This document shows positions 1 through 5,916 of a DNA stretch of 5,926 nt, one piece after another. A program made the position numbers and the translations under genes. The notes beneath the pieces were generated by a model. That model was not told where the DNA came from. It searched no databases and saw only the letters and a list, made by a program, of their open reading frames with translations. The stretch is from Candidatus Omnitrophota bacterium. GTDB taxonomy: Bacteria > Omnitrophota > Gorgyraeia > Tantalellales > Tantalellaceae. Where the stretch lies: the NCBI GenBank assembly GCA_028717825.1, contig JAQUNB010000088.1, positions 1 through 5,926 of the forward strand, written 5' to 3'. Within the stretch, counting starts at the first letter, position 1; every line of letters begins with the position of its first letter.

Positions 1-2
1 CG

Positions 3-869
3 CAGGTATTAAGAGGATATCAAACATATCCCCTTAACGCTTTCAATCATATATTTGCCACAAGAGGCTGTCCTTATACTTGTTTTTTTTGCGCTTCGCA
101 TAAAATATGGAGCCGCAAAGTCAGGTTCCGTTCTCCGTGTAATGTTGTCGCTGAGATAAACAGTATTCGCGCGAAAGGCTTGTCGTCAGTCGTATTCGAA
201 GATGATACCTTCGGCGTCAATAAGGAATATCTGAACGCGCTTTGCGGCGAGATACGAAAGGGATCGCCCGGGGTGAAATGGGCTTGTGAGATCCATGTAA
301 ATTTGGTGAATGATGAGACCATACAATTGATGAAACAGGCAGGGTGTTATGCAATAAAACTCGGGATAGAGTCGGGGAACAACGATATTTTAAAGAGAAT
401 AAGAAAAAATATCACCATAGAGAACGCTCTGAAAGCGTGCCGAATAATAAAAAAACACGGCATTGAATTACATGTTTTTTACATGATAGGGTTCCCTGAA
501 GAGACGGAAGAAACCCTTTTGGATACGATAAACGCCATAAAAAGCACCAAATGCGACAGAGTGATCTATAGCATCTTTACGCCTTACCCCGGAACAGAGG
601 CATTCGATATCTGTAAGGCAAAAGGGCTTATAAAAGATGATTTTGATGTGTCGCTGTATTACCACCAGAGCCCGGCGAATTATTTTTGTCCGAATATACC
701 GCGGGAGAGGTTTAGGGAACTAGCCTCAGCGGCAGAAAAGATGATCGACAGAAAAAACAGGATGAACCGGATACGACGACTGTTTTCCGTGAACACTTTG
801 TGGCGGATAAAAGAGTTGGGATTGGGCAAGAGCTTGCGGAAGGCGATACGGGTCCTTGGCGGGAAATAA
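3..869 (+). CDS. B12-type radical SAM protein, 5'-truncated by the window edge
   Basis: The open frame runs from the window edge to TAA at 867-869, giving 288 residues, so the gene starts upstream. The radical SAM cluster motif CxxxCxxC is visible, with cysteine codons at 69-71, 81-83 and 90-92 in the context RGCPYTCFFCAS. These cysteines would hold the 4Fe-4S cluster that cleaves S-adenosylmethionine. Further family marks are FEDDTF (195-212), LGIESG (360-377) and IGFPEE (486-503), an arrangement typical of cobalamin-binding radical SAM enzymes (the BchE/HpnP-like class). The missing N-terminus would then carry the B12-binding domain, which cannot be checked here. The basic C-terminal tail, rich in Arg and Lys after residue 240 or so, is common in this group. 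A start at TTG 180 would remove the cluster cysteines, so it is not the real start. The substrate cannot be told; such enzymes often act in lipid, glycan or cofactor modification. Family call is firm, function open. Confidence 0.9.
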   Translation, partial: QVLRGYQTYPLNAFNHIFATRGCPYTCFFCASHKIWSRKVRFRSPCNVVAEINSIRAKGLSSVVFEDDTFGVNKEYLNALCGEIRKGSPGVKWACEIHVNLVNDETIQLMKQAGCYAIKLGIESGNNDILKRIRKNITIENALKACRIIKKHGIELHVFYMIGFPEETEETLLDTINAIKSTKCDRVIYSIFTPYPGTEAFDICKAKGLIKDDFDVSLYYHQSPANYFCPNIPRERFRELASAAEKMIDRKNRMNRIRRLFSVNTLWRIKELGLGKSLRKAIRVLGGK

Positions 870-934
870 ATTTTTCTCATGCGCTAAAATAGTGTATATT
901 TAATTTTATAGTTTATGCGACGTATTTGTAATAT

Positions 935-1097
935 TTTTGAAAAGGGGCATTCCGTGCTCAAACGGTAGGAAATTCTTTGCCTAAAAAGTTACGGTGGGGT
1001 CAGGCCTCAAGAAGTCGTCGACCTCGAGAGGTCTGACCCCACCGTTGTGTACAGCAAAAAATTTCCAAAACTGTGTGCGAAATGCCATTTTCCAAAA
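935..1097. repeat. Long imperfect palindrome, MITE- or REP-like element
   Basis: This intergenic stretch folds back on itself in nested blocks around one centre. TTTTG 935-939 pairs with 1093-1097, AAAA 940-943 with 1088-1091, GGCATT 946-951 with 1081-1086, and 968-980 pairs with 1054-1066 at 12 of 13 positions. The core stem 991-1008 pairs with 1028-1045. Offsets between blocks change by only two bases, so small gaps separate the arms. No open frame fits inside and no transposase is nearby. This suggests a non-autonomous mobile element or a REP/BIME-type repeat. I see no clear target-site duplication at its edges. It may also affect transcripts of the flanking genes. Confidence 0.6.
991..1045. 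repeat. 18-bp core hairpin with GGGGTCAGG motif
   Basis: The left arm ACGGTGGGGTCAGGCCTC (991-1008) is complementary to 1028-1045, with one G:T pair (1004/1032) as the only departure. The 19-base loop (1009-1027) contains the small palindrome GTCGAC at 1017-1022. An alternative inner hairpin pairs GACCTC (1020-1025) with GAGGTC (1028-1033). No T-run follows on either strand, so it is not a classical intrinsic terminator. GGGGTCAGG/CCTGACCCC palindromes are, to my knowledge, seen as dispersed repeats near REP-associated (Y1) transposases in several uncultured and deltaproteobacterial genomes; copy number here cannot be seen. Confidence 0.75.
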
Positions 1098-1132
1098 CGG
1101 GATAACCGCAAACTGAGGAAATAGTTGTTCAA

Positions 1133-1139
1133 AAGGAAG
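1133..1139 (+). promoter_or_regulatory. Shine-Dalgarno site for the GTG-started antiporter gene
   Basis: AAGGAAG lies seven bases before the GTG at 1147. It supports GTG as the start; the first ATG in frame lies far inside the first membrane segment and would remove it. Confidence 0.65.
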
Positions 1140-1146
1140 CGAAGAA

Positions 1147-2862
1147 GTGAACTATCTAAATGAGCAAAATATCCTGATATTCCTTATCCAGATATTTCTC
1201 CTATTGGGTATGGCAAGGCTTTTTGGCGAGCTTTTCAGGCGTTTTAAACAGCCTTCTCTTACCGGTGAGATATTGGTCGGGATAATACTGGGTCCTACGA
1301 TCTTTGGGCGTTTCTCCCCGGATTTTTATCAAATTATCTTTCCAAAAGACATAATTCAGCAAAATATGCTGGAGACGATCGCATGGGTCGGAATATTATT
1401 TTTTCTGCTAGAGATAGGTCTTGAGTTCAATTTTGCGAGCGCTTGGAAGCAAAGGCAAGACGCGTTCGTGATCGCGATAACCGATGTTATTGTCCCTATG
1501 ACCATTTCTTTCGCGGCGGCCATGTTCCTGCCGGACCGGTATTTGATAGATCCGTCCCATAGGATAGCTTTTGCGCTTTTTATGGCGACGGTCATGACAA
1601 TAAGCGCCATGCCGGTTGCCGCGAGGATATTACATGACCTAAAAGTCATAAAGACCGACATGGGGTTTCTCATAATATCGGCTCTTTCCATAAATGACAT
1701 AATTGGGTGGCTTATGTTCACCCTTGTCCTGGGGTTTTTTACACAGGCCGGCGTAAATATCGCGGGTATCCTTATCCTGGTAGGCGTAACTTTCGCTTTC
1801 ACGATATTTTGTCTAAGCGCGGGGAGGATGTTCGTAAACTTAGCCATATCGAAAATGAAAAGCGCACAGACGTCCCAACCCGCGAATTCGCTTACTTTTA
1901 TTTGCCTTCTGGGGCTTTTGTGCGGGGCCATCAGCCAGAAGATCGGGATCAATTCTTTGTTCGGTTTCTTTATAGCCGGCGTCATGGCCGGAGGGGCAAG
2001 GGCCCTTTCTGAAAGGACACGGCAGGTTATTTCACAGATGGTCTTTGCAATATTTGTGCCGATATTTTTCGCGAGTATCGGTCTAAAAATGGATTTTCTA
2101 AAAAACTTCGATCTATTTATCGCCCTGTTCATAACGGTTATAAGTATTTCCGCGAAATTTTTCGGGGCATGGCTGGGTGTCAGCCTGACCAAGGTCCCGA
2201 AGACCAACCGCCTTCCGATCGCGATAGCCCATACTCCGGGCGGCACGATGGAGATCGTCGTAGGCCTCTTGGCTCTCGAATACGGGCTTATCTCGGAAAC
2301 AATTGTTGTGGGTATTGTCCTTGGCGCGGTAATTTCGGCGATAGTGGTCGGACCGTGGCTGAGTTATTCGATCAAGAAAAGAAAAGAGATAAGTGTTCTG
2401 GAATTTTTCGCGGAAAACGCCGTAGTCGTCGATATAAAGGCCGCCAAGAGAGATGAGGCTATTATGGAACTTTGCGAGGTGGCGTCGGCGCAGGATGAAA
2501 TGCCGGTCGCTGAAATATTATCGCGTGCCGTTCTCCAGCGGGAGAACGCGATGGGTACAGCCATTGAAGAAGGGATCGCGGTCCCTCACGCGAGGCTCAC
2601 CACTATTAAAAGGCCCGTTATCGCTTTTGGCAGGTCTATTGCCGGTATTGAATGGAACTCGCCGGACGGAAAAGCGACACAATTCGTTTTTCTGATATTG
2701 ACCCCGTATGAGGAGGATGTTCAGGTCCAGATACTCGGGCATATCGCGAAAGTCTTTAGCGATGAGAAAGTGAGACAGGATATACTGCAGGCTAAAGGGT
2801 CTCATGAACTATGGTCTATTTTGGAAAGGTCGTTCACTCAGGCGCGTATTGTCAGAAAATAG
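1147..2862 (+). CDS. CPA2-family cation:proton antiporter with C-terminal PTS EIIA domain
   Basis: The 571-residue product combines two domains. Residues about 7-408 are very hydrophobic, with around twelve membrane segments, and match the Na+/H+ exchanger family CPA2 (Kef/NapA-like). Visible family marks are EILVGIILGP (41-50), FLLEIGLEFN (86-95), the ion-binding pair Asn183-Asp184 in ALSINDIIGW, Lys337 in ISAKFFG, and HTPGGTMEI (362-370). Residues about 418-565 form a cytoplasmic PTS EIIA type-2 domain (fructose/mannitol/Ntr type). Its phosphoacceptor is His481 in GIAVPHARL, so the domain looks active. No TrkA-N or TrkA-C domain, usual on KefB/C, is present. The GTG start has a good ribosome site and keeps the first membrane helix whole. 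The gene probably shares a transcript with the GYD gene 35 bases downstream. The likely role is exchange of Na+ or K+ for H+ across the inner membrane, perhaps tuned by phosphorylation of His481. The ion is not determined. Family is secure; regulation is inference. Confidence 0.93.
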   Translation: MNYLNEQNILIFLIQIFLLLGMARLFGELFRRFKQPSLTGEILVGIILGPTIFGRFSPDFYQIIFPKDIIQQNMLETIAWVGILFFLLEIGLEFNFASAWKQRQDAFVIAITDVIVPMTISFAAAMFLPDRYLIDPSHRIAFALFMATVMTISAMPVAARILHDLKVIKTDMGFLIISALSINDIIGWLMFTLVLGFFTQAGVNIAGILILVGVTFAFTIFCLSAGRMFVNLAISKMKSAQTSQPANSLTFICLLGLLCGAISQKIGINSLFGFFIAGVMAGGARALSERTRQVISQMVFAIFVPIFFASIGLKMDFLKNFDLFIALFITVISISAKFFGAWLGVSLTKVPKTNRLPIAIAHTPGGTMEIVVGLLALEYGLISETIVVGIVLGAVISAIVVGPWLSYSIKKRKEISVLEFFAENAVVVDIKAAKRDEAIMELCEVASAQDEMPVAEILSRAVLQRENAMGTAIEEGIAVPHARLTTIKRPVIAFGRSIAGIEWNSPDGKATQFVFLILTPYEEDVQVQILGHIAKVFSDEKVRQDILQAKGSHELWSILERSFTQARIVRK

Positions 2863-2882
2863 AACCGGTGAAAAATGCTAAA

Positions 2883-2889
2883 AAGGAGG
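2883..2889 (+). promoter_or_regulatory. Strong Shine-Dalgarno site fixing the GYD gene start
   Basis: AAGGAGG is a near-perfect anti-16S match. It lies only two bases before the ATG at 2892 but eight before the ATG at 2898, so the second ATG is the likelier start. An in-frame ATG at 2811 lies inside the antiporter gene, has no such site, and would add a non-family N-terminus. Confidence 0.8.
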
Positions 2890-2897
2890 AAATGGTT

Positions 2898-3176
2898 ATG
2901 GCAAATTTTCTTATGTTAGGTAAGTATTCGGTCGACGCGATCAAGGGGATATCCCCGTCACGTTCGGCAAAAGCATTGGCTATAATCAAAAAATGCGGCG
3001 GGGAAGTAAAGTCCATGCACGCGCTTGTGGGCCGGTATGATCTGGCTTTTATCATTGATTTTCCGAAAGTTCAGGATCTAATAAAGGCGTCGGTCGCGTT
3101 GACAAAACTCACGGGTGTCGCGTTTGTGAGCTCCCCGGCGATAACTATCGAAGAATTTGATAAAGTGGCAAAATAA
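2898..3176 (+). CDS. GYD domain-containing protein
   Basis: This small soluble protein of 92 residues begins MANFLMLGKYS and fills one GYD domain (PF08734 type) from end to end. Marks seen are the early MLGKYS strand, GISPSRSAKA (18-27), GGEVKSMHALVGRYDL (34-49, the motif that names the family, here with Arg in front of the Tyr-Asp), IIDFP (52-56), and the closing TKLTGVAFVSSPA (69-81). The fold of the family is a ferredoxin-like alpha/beta sandwich that usually forms dimers. Its biochemical role is unknown. It has no signal peptide or membrane segment. It sits 35 bases after the antiporter with its own strong ribosome site, so the two genes are probably co-transcribed. A small regulatory or ligand-sensing partner for the antiporter is possible, but this is inference from position alone. 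Confidence 0.9.
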   Translation: MANFLMLGKYSVDAIKGISPSRSAKALAIIKKCGGEVKSMHALVGRYDLAFIIDFPKVQDLIKASVALTKLTGVAFVSSPAITIEEFDKVAK

Positions 3177-3192
3177 GGGATCTATAACGAAA

Positions 3193-3221
3193 GTAGGGAA
3201 CGGTCCCAAACCGTTCCCTAC
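3193..3221. repeat. Perfect 12-bp hairpin between genes
   Basis: GTAGGGAACGGT (3193-3204) and ACCGTTCCCTAC (3210-3221) are exact reverse complements around the five-base loop CCCAA. It lies 16 bases after the GYD stop codon. No T-run follows on the + strand, so it is not a textbook intrinsic terminator, although so stable a stem could still stop or stabilise the upstream transcript. Its GTAGGGAACG arms resemble dispersed REP-like repeats that I believe occur in related genomes. Confidence 0.7.
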
Positions 3222-3326
3222 AATGCGTTAAAGCGACGGCCTTCTCGCGGTAGTGTCCCGTCCATTCAACCATACGTAACTTTTAGATCCATGTTCCGAT
3301 ATATTTTTCTAAACACATATTTCGAA

Positions 3327-3354
3327 TTGTTTCTGGCCTTTAGTATGATAAAAT
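3327..3354 (+). promoter_or_regulatory. Candidate sigma-70-type promoter for the two-component operon
   Basis: TTGTTT (3327-3332) and TAAAAT (3349-3354) are 16 bases apart. The -10 box matches at five of six positions and the -35 box at three of six. A second -10 reading, TATGAT at 3344-3349, overlaps it. The site lies 60 bases before the regulator's ATG. The region is AT-rich, so chance matches are easy. I see no Pho-box-like direct repeat here. Confidence 0.3.
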
Positions 3355-3404
3355 ACCCTCGATATTGATAGATTTTGGGGCTTATTTACTGGAGATGGCC
3401 TAAT

Positions 3405-3409
3405 AGGAG
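3405..3409 (+). promoter_or_regulatory. Shine-Dalgarno site fixing the response regulator start
   Basis: AGGAG lies four bases before the ATG at 3414. This choice gives the usual MKEKILIVEDE start of a receiver domain. An upstream in-frame TTG at 3375 would add 13 residues with no family resemblance. Confidence 0.65.
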
Positions 3410-3413
3410 CAAG

Positions 3414-4097
3414 ATGAAAGAGAAAATACTGATAGTAGAAGACGAAAAAGATATCGTTAAGATGTTGGAGTACAATCTTAAAAAAGAGGGCTTCAGGACT
3501 GTAGCTACCGGTAATGGTGAGGACGCCTTGGATTTAGTGAAAAGAAAACAGCCGGATCTGATCATTCTGGACTTAATGCTCCCCGGGATGGACGGGCTAG
3601 AGGTCTGTAAGGGGGTCAGAAAAGAAAACACGGCTGTATATATCCCGATAATTATGCTTACAGCCAAGAGTCAGGAACCGGATAAAATCGTGGGGCTGGA
3701 ATTGGGAGCGGATGATTATATGACTAAACCGTTCAGCCCGAGAGAACTGATCGCCCGCATAAAAGCGATATTACGGCGCGTCAACAAAAAAGAAAAACTG
3801 CCGGAGATCCTAAAAATAGGGGAATTGTCAGTTGATTTTTCGAAGATCAGGGTAACGGTTAATAATAAACTTGTAGAACTTACTGCGAAAGAGTTCGAGC
3901 TGTTAAAGGCGCTGATAAAGGCCAAGGGCAGGGTTCTCTCCCGGGATTATCTTCTGGACGCTATCTGGGGCGTCGATAATGCCATGGAAATCCAGACCCG
4001 CACAGTGGATGTCCATATCCAGACATTGCGCAAAAAATTAAAGGGTGGAGCAGAACACATAGTTACGGTAAAGAATTATGGCTACCGGTTTGAATAA
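3414..4097 (+). CDS. phoB: OmpR/PhoB-family response regulator
   Basis: The 227-residue product is a normal-length winged-helix response regulator. Residues 1-120 are a receiver domain with the acidic pair Glu9-Asp10, the phosphoacceptor Asp53 in LIILDLMLPGMDG, the switch Thr83 in MLTAK and Lys105 in DYMTKPFSP. Residues about 131-227 are the DNA-binding winged helix, with ELTAKEFELL (155-164), the recognition helix region RTVDVHIQTLRKKL (196-209) and the wing YGYRFE at the end. All key residues are present, so it should accept phosphate and bind DNA direct repeats as a dimer. The 3' end overlaps the kinase gene by 20 bases, which points to translational coupling and to cognate partners. Overall likeness is to PhoB/PhoP. 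The PhoB name rests on that likeness, on the PhoR-like kinase and on a possible Pho box at the window end; another OmpR-type role remains possible. Confidence 0.92.
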   Translation: MKEKILIVEDEKDIVKMLEYNLKKEGFRTVATGNGEDALDLVKRKQPDLIILDLMLPGMDGLEVCKGVRKENTAVYIPIIMLTAKSQEPDKIVGLELGADDYMTKPFSPRELIARIKAILRRVNKKEKLPEILKIGELSVDFSKIRVTVNNKLVELTAKEFELLKALIKAKGRVLSRDYLLDAIWGVDNAMEIQTRTVDVHIQTLRKKLKGGAEHIVTVKNYGYRFE

Positions 4098-5874
4098 GGG
4101 GAATAAAAATTTGAGTTTTAAGATAAAATTGATATTTTCATATTTTCTCATAATATTGGTCTTACTCGGCTTTGTTGCTTTTTTTCTAAACAGAAATCTA
4201 GAAGCGAATTTGCTTTATGATACCAAAGCCTCTCTAATTAGTCAGGCGCGTCTAGTCGAGAGTCAAATCCCCTCTGAAAGCTTGAAAAAAGAAGATGCCG
4301 CAGATCTGAGAACGCTGGTAAAAGAATGGCGCCCAAAAATAGACTGCCGCATAACCATTATCGGTAATGAAGGGAAAGTTCTTATCGATTCCGAAAGGTC
4401 CAGAGAAGAAACCTTATGTATGGAAAACCATCTCAACCGTCCGGAGGTCAAACAGGCTTTAAACGGTACGATGGGTGTCGATATCCGATACTCTTCTACT
4501 CTCAAAATTAAAATGTTGTATGTGGCTTTGCCGCTGAAAGATAAAGACGGAACGATCGGAACGCTAAGGTTGGCGCTTCCGCTTGAGAGTGCGCGTAGGA
4601 CGTTATTCGCGGCCAGAAAAATAATCTTTATGGGGCTATTCTTCGCTTTGGGGCTTGCCATCATCCTCGGCTCGATATTAGCGTCTCAAACTATTCGGCC
4701 GATCAATAATATGATCCGGGTTTCCCGTAAGTTCGCGGAAGGGGATTTTAGCCGAAAAATGATCCGGAATTCCGGAGATGAGATCGGGGAGCTCGCGGTT
4801 GCCTTAAATAAAATGGCAGAAGATATCGAGAATAAGATCAGGGAAGTTAAAGCACAAAATCAAAAATTTGCGACGATCCTTAGCAGCATGATCGAAGGCG
4901 TGATCGTTGTTGATAAAACCGGCTGTATAATCTCCATCAACCCGGCGATCGAGAAGGTCTTTGGTGTCTTAGATAAGGACGTCGAAGGAAAACTTTTTCT
5001 GGAGGCGATCCGCAATAATGATATTTCGGATATTATAAGCGCTGTTTTAAAAAGAGGGGGATCTGACTCAAGCGAGCTGAGCCTTGTCTGGCCGGTACAT
5101 GGGGTATTTCAAGTTAATGCCGCGCCGATCTTTGACGGCGATAAAATAAACGGTTGTCTCTTGGTCATACACGACATAACAGAAGTAAGAAGGCTGGAGA
5201 TCATGCGCCGTGATTTCATCGCGAATGTCTCTCATGAGCTAAAAACACCGCTTACCTCTATAAAAGGCTTTGTGGAAACGCTCCTCGAGGGCGCTTTGGA
5301 GGATAAAGAACATAACCGTGATTTTTTAAGGATAATTCAGGACCATGCGGAACGGCTCGATAATCTTGTGAATGATCTGCTTTCTTTGTCATATCTGGAA
5401 GCGGAGGAAACCGAAATTAGTAAGAAAGATTTTAATCTTTGGCGTCAGGCCGAGGACGTTATTCAAGGGTTTAAAACTCAGTTAAAAAAGAAAAATATCA
5501 AAATTAAAAATGAATTACCCATTAACCTTTCGATAAAAGCGGATAAAAATAAGATAGAGCAGGTATTTACCAACTTTATCGATAACGCCATAAAGTTCAA
5601 TAAAGAAAATGGATATATTAAAATCTACGGGCAGGAAACGAAGGACAATATGAAAATTATTGTCGAAGATTCCGGCTTCGGCATCCCCGAGAAAGATATC
5701 CCGCTTATTTTTGAACGGTTCTATCGCGTGGATAAGGCGCGTTCGCGCGAACTGGGAGGGACAGGTCTTGGGCTTTCCATTGTTAAACATATAGTGGAAC
5801 TACACAAAGGGAATGTCGGGGTGGAAAGCACGGAAGGTCTTGGGTCAAAATTCTGGTTTATCCTTCCAAAATGA
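4078..5874 (+). CDS. phoR: PhoR-like membrane sensor histidine kinase
   Basis: The 598-residue product (counted from ATG 4078) has a complete sensor kinase layout. A membrane helix at 15-36 is followed by an extracytoplasmic sensor of about 145 residues with a PAS/Cache-like look (RITIIGNEGKVLIDS, 91-105; LRLALPLESARR near its end). The second helix is at about 183-203. HAMP follows (204-256, with Pro208 and DEIGEL), then a PAS domain (about 262-367), HisKA with phosphoacceptor His386 in NVSHELKTPLTSIKGF, and HATPase_c. The ATPase shows N box NFIDNAIKFN (499-508), DSGFGIP (531-537), IFERFYR (544-550) and GGTGLGLS (560-567). Large outer sensor plus PAS is the layout of Firmicutes-type PhoR, unlike E. 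coli PhoR, which has only a small outer part. Start is uncertain: TTG at 4111 has AAGGGG eight or nine bases ahead and gives MSFKIKLIFSYFLI, a common kinase start, so it may be the true one. The signal is unverified. Confidence 0.92.
   Translation: MATGLNKGNKNLSFKIKLIFSYFLIILVLLGFVAFFLNRNLEANLLYDTKASLISQARLVESQIPSESLKKEDAADLRTLVKEWRPKIDCRITIIGNEGKVLIDSERSREETLCMENHLNRPEVKQALNGTMGVDIRYSSTLKIKMLYVALPLKDKDGTIGTLRLALPLESARRTLFAARKIIFMGLFFALGLAIILGSILASQTIRPINNMIRVSRKFAEGDFSRKMIRNSGDEIGELAVALNKMAEDIENKIREVKAQNQKFATILSSMIEGVIVVDKTGCIISINPAIEKVFGVLDKDVEGKLFLEAIRNNDISDIISAVLKRGGSDSSELSLVWPVHGVFQVNAAPIFDGDKINGCLLVIHDITEVRRLEIMRRDFIANVSHELKTPLTSIKGFVETLLEGALEDKEHNRDFLRIIQDHAERLDNLVNDLLSLSYLEAEETEISKKDFNLWRQAEDVIQGFKTQLKKKNIKIKNELPINLSIKADKNKIEQVFTNFIDNAIKFNKENGYIKIYGQETKDNMKIIVEDSGFGIPEKDIPLIFERFYRVDKARSRELGGTGLGLSIVKHIVELHKGNVGVESTEGLGSKFWFILPK
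4096..4101 (+). promoter_or_regulatory. Possible Shine-Dalgarno site for an internal TTG start of the kinase
   Basis: AAGGGG overlaps the regulator's TAA stop and sits nine bases before the in-frame TTG at 4111. The ATG at 4078 has no comparable site ahead of it. If used, the two genes would be separated by 13 bases instead of overlapping. Confidence 0.4.
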
Positions 5875-5897
5875 GTTTCAAAAAAGGCCGCGCGAAA

Positions 5898-5916
5898 TTT
5901 TACATACATTTTACTT
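5898..5916 (+). promoter_or_regulatory. Candidate Pho box ahead of a gene beyond the window
   Basis: TTTTAC occurs at 5898-5903 and again at 5909-5914, a direct repeat with an 11-base period. Read as TTTACAT-ACAT-TTTACTT it has the 7-4-7 layout of PhoB sites, and as TTTACA-N5-TTTACT it resembles the Firmicutes PhoP repeat (TTAACA-like). It begins 24 bases after the kinase stop. A phosphate-uptake gene such as pstS often follows phoB-phoR and would fit, but no downstream gene is visible. Confidence 0.35.

Noticed and set aside
180..869. Radical SAM gene starting at TTG 180 as a complete 229-residue protein
   Set aside because: The same frame stays open to the window edge and the CxxxCxxC cluster motif lies upstream at 69-92, so the gene extends beyond the window.
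885..912. AT-rich partial inverted repeat (CTAAAAT / ATTTTATAG) as terminator of the radical SAM gene
   Set aside because: The stem is short, bulged and has no G:C-rich part or following T-run, so chance is likely in so AT-rich a stretch.
1356..2246. Long open frame (296 codons) on the minus strand inside the antiporter gene
   Set aside because: It lies wholly antisense to a well-supported membrane transporter gene. Its translation shows no recognisable domain and reads as the complement of hydrophobic codons.
2811..2897. N-terminal extension of the GYD gene into the antiporter
   Set aside because: The extra residues lie outside the GYD family and overlap the antiporter's end, and the strong ribosome site at 2883-2889 points to ATG 2898.
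3193..3221. Intrinsic (rho-independent) terminator
   Set aside because: The stem is perfect, but the sequence after it (AATGCGTTAAAG) has no T-run. On the minus strand only three T's follow it.
3235..3272. Small GACGG/CCGTC inverted repeat in the gap before the regulator
   Set aside because: A five-base arm with a long loop is expected by chance and matches no known regulatory site.
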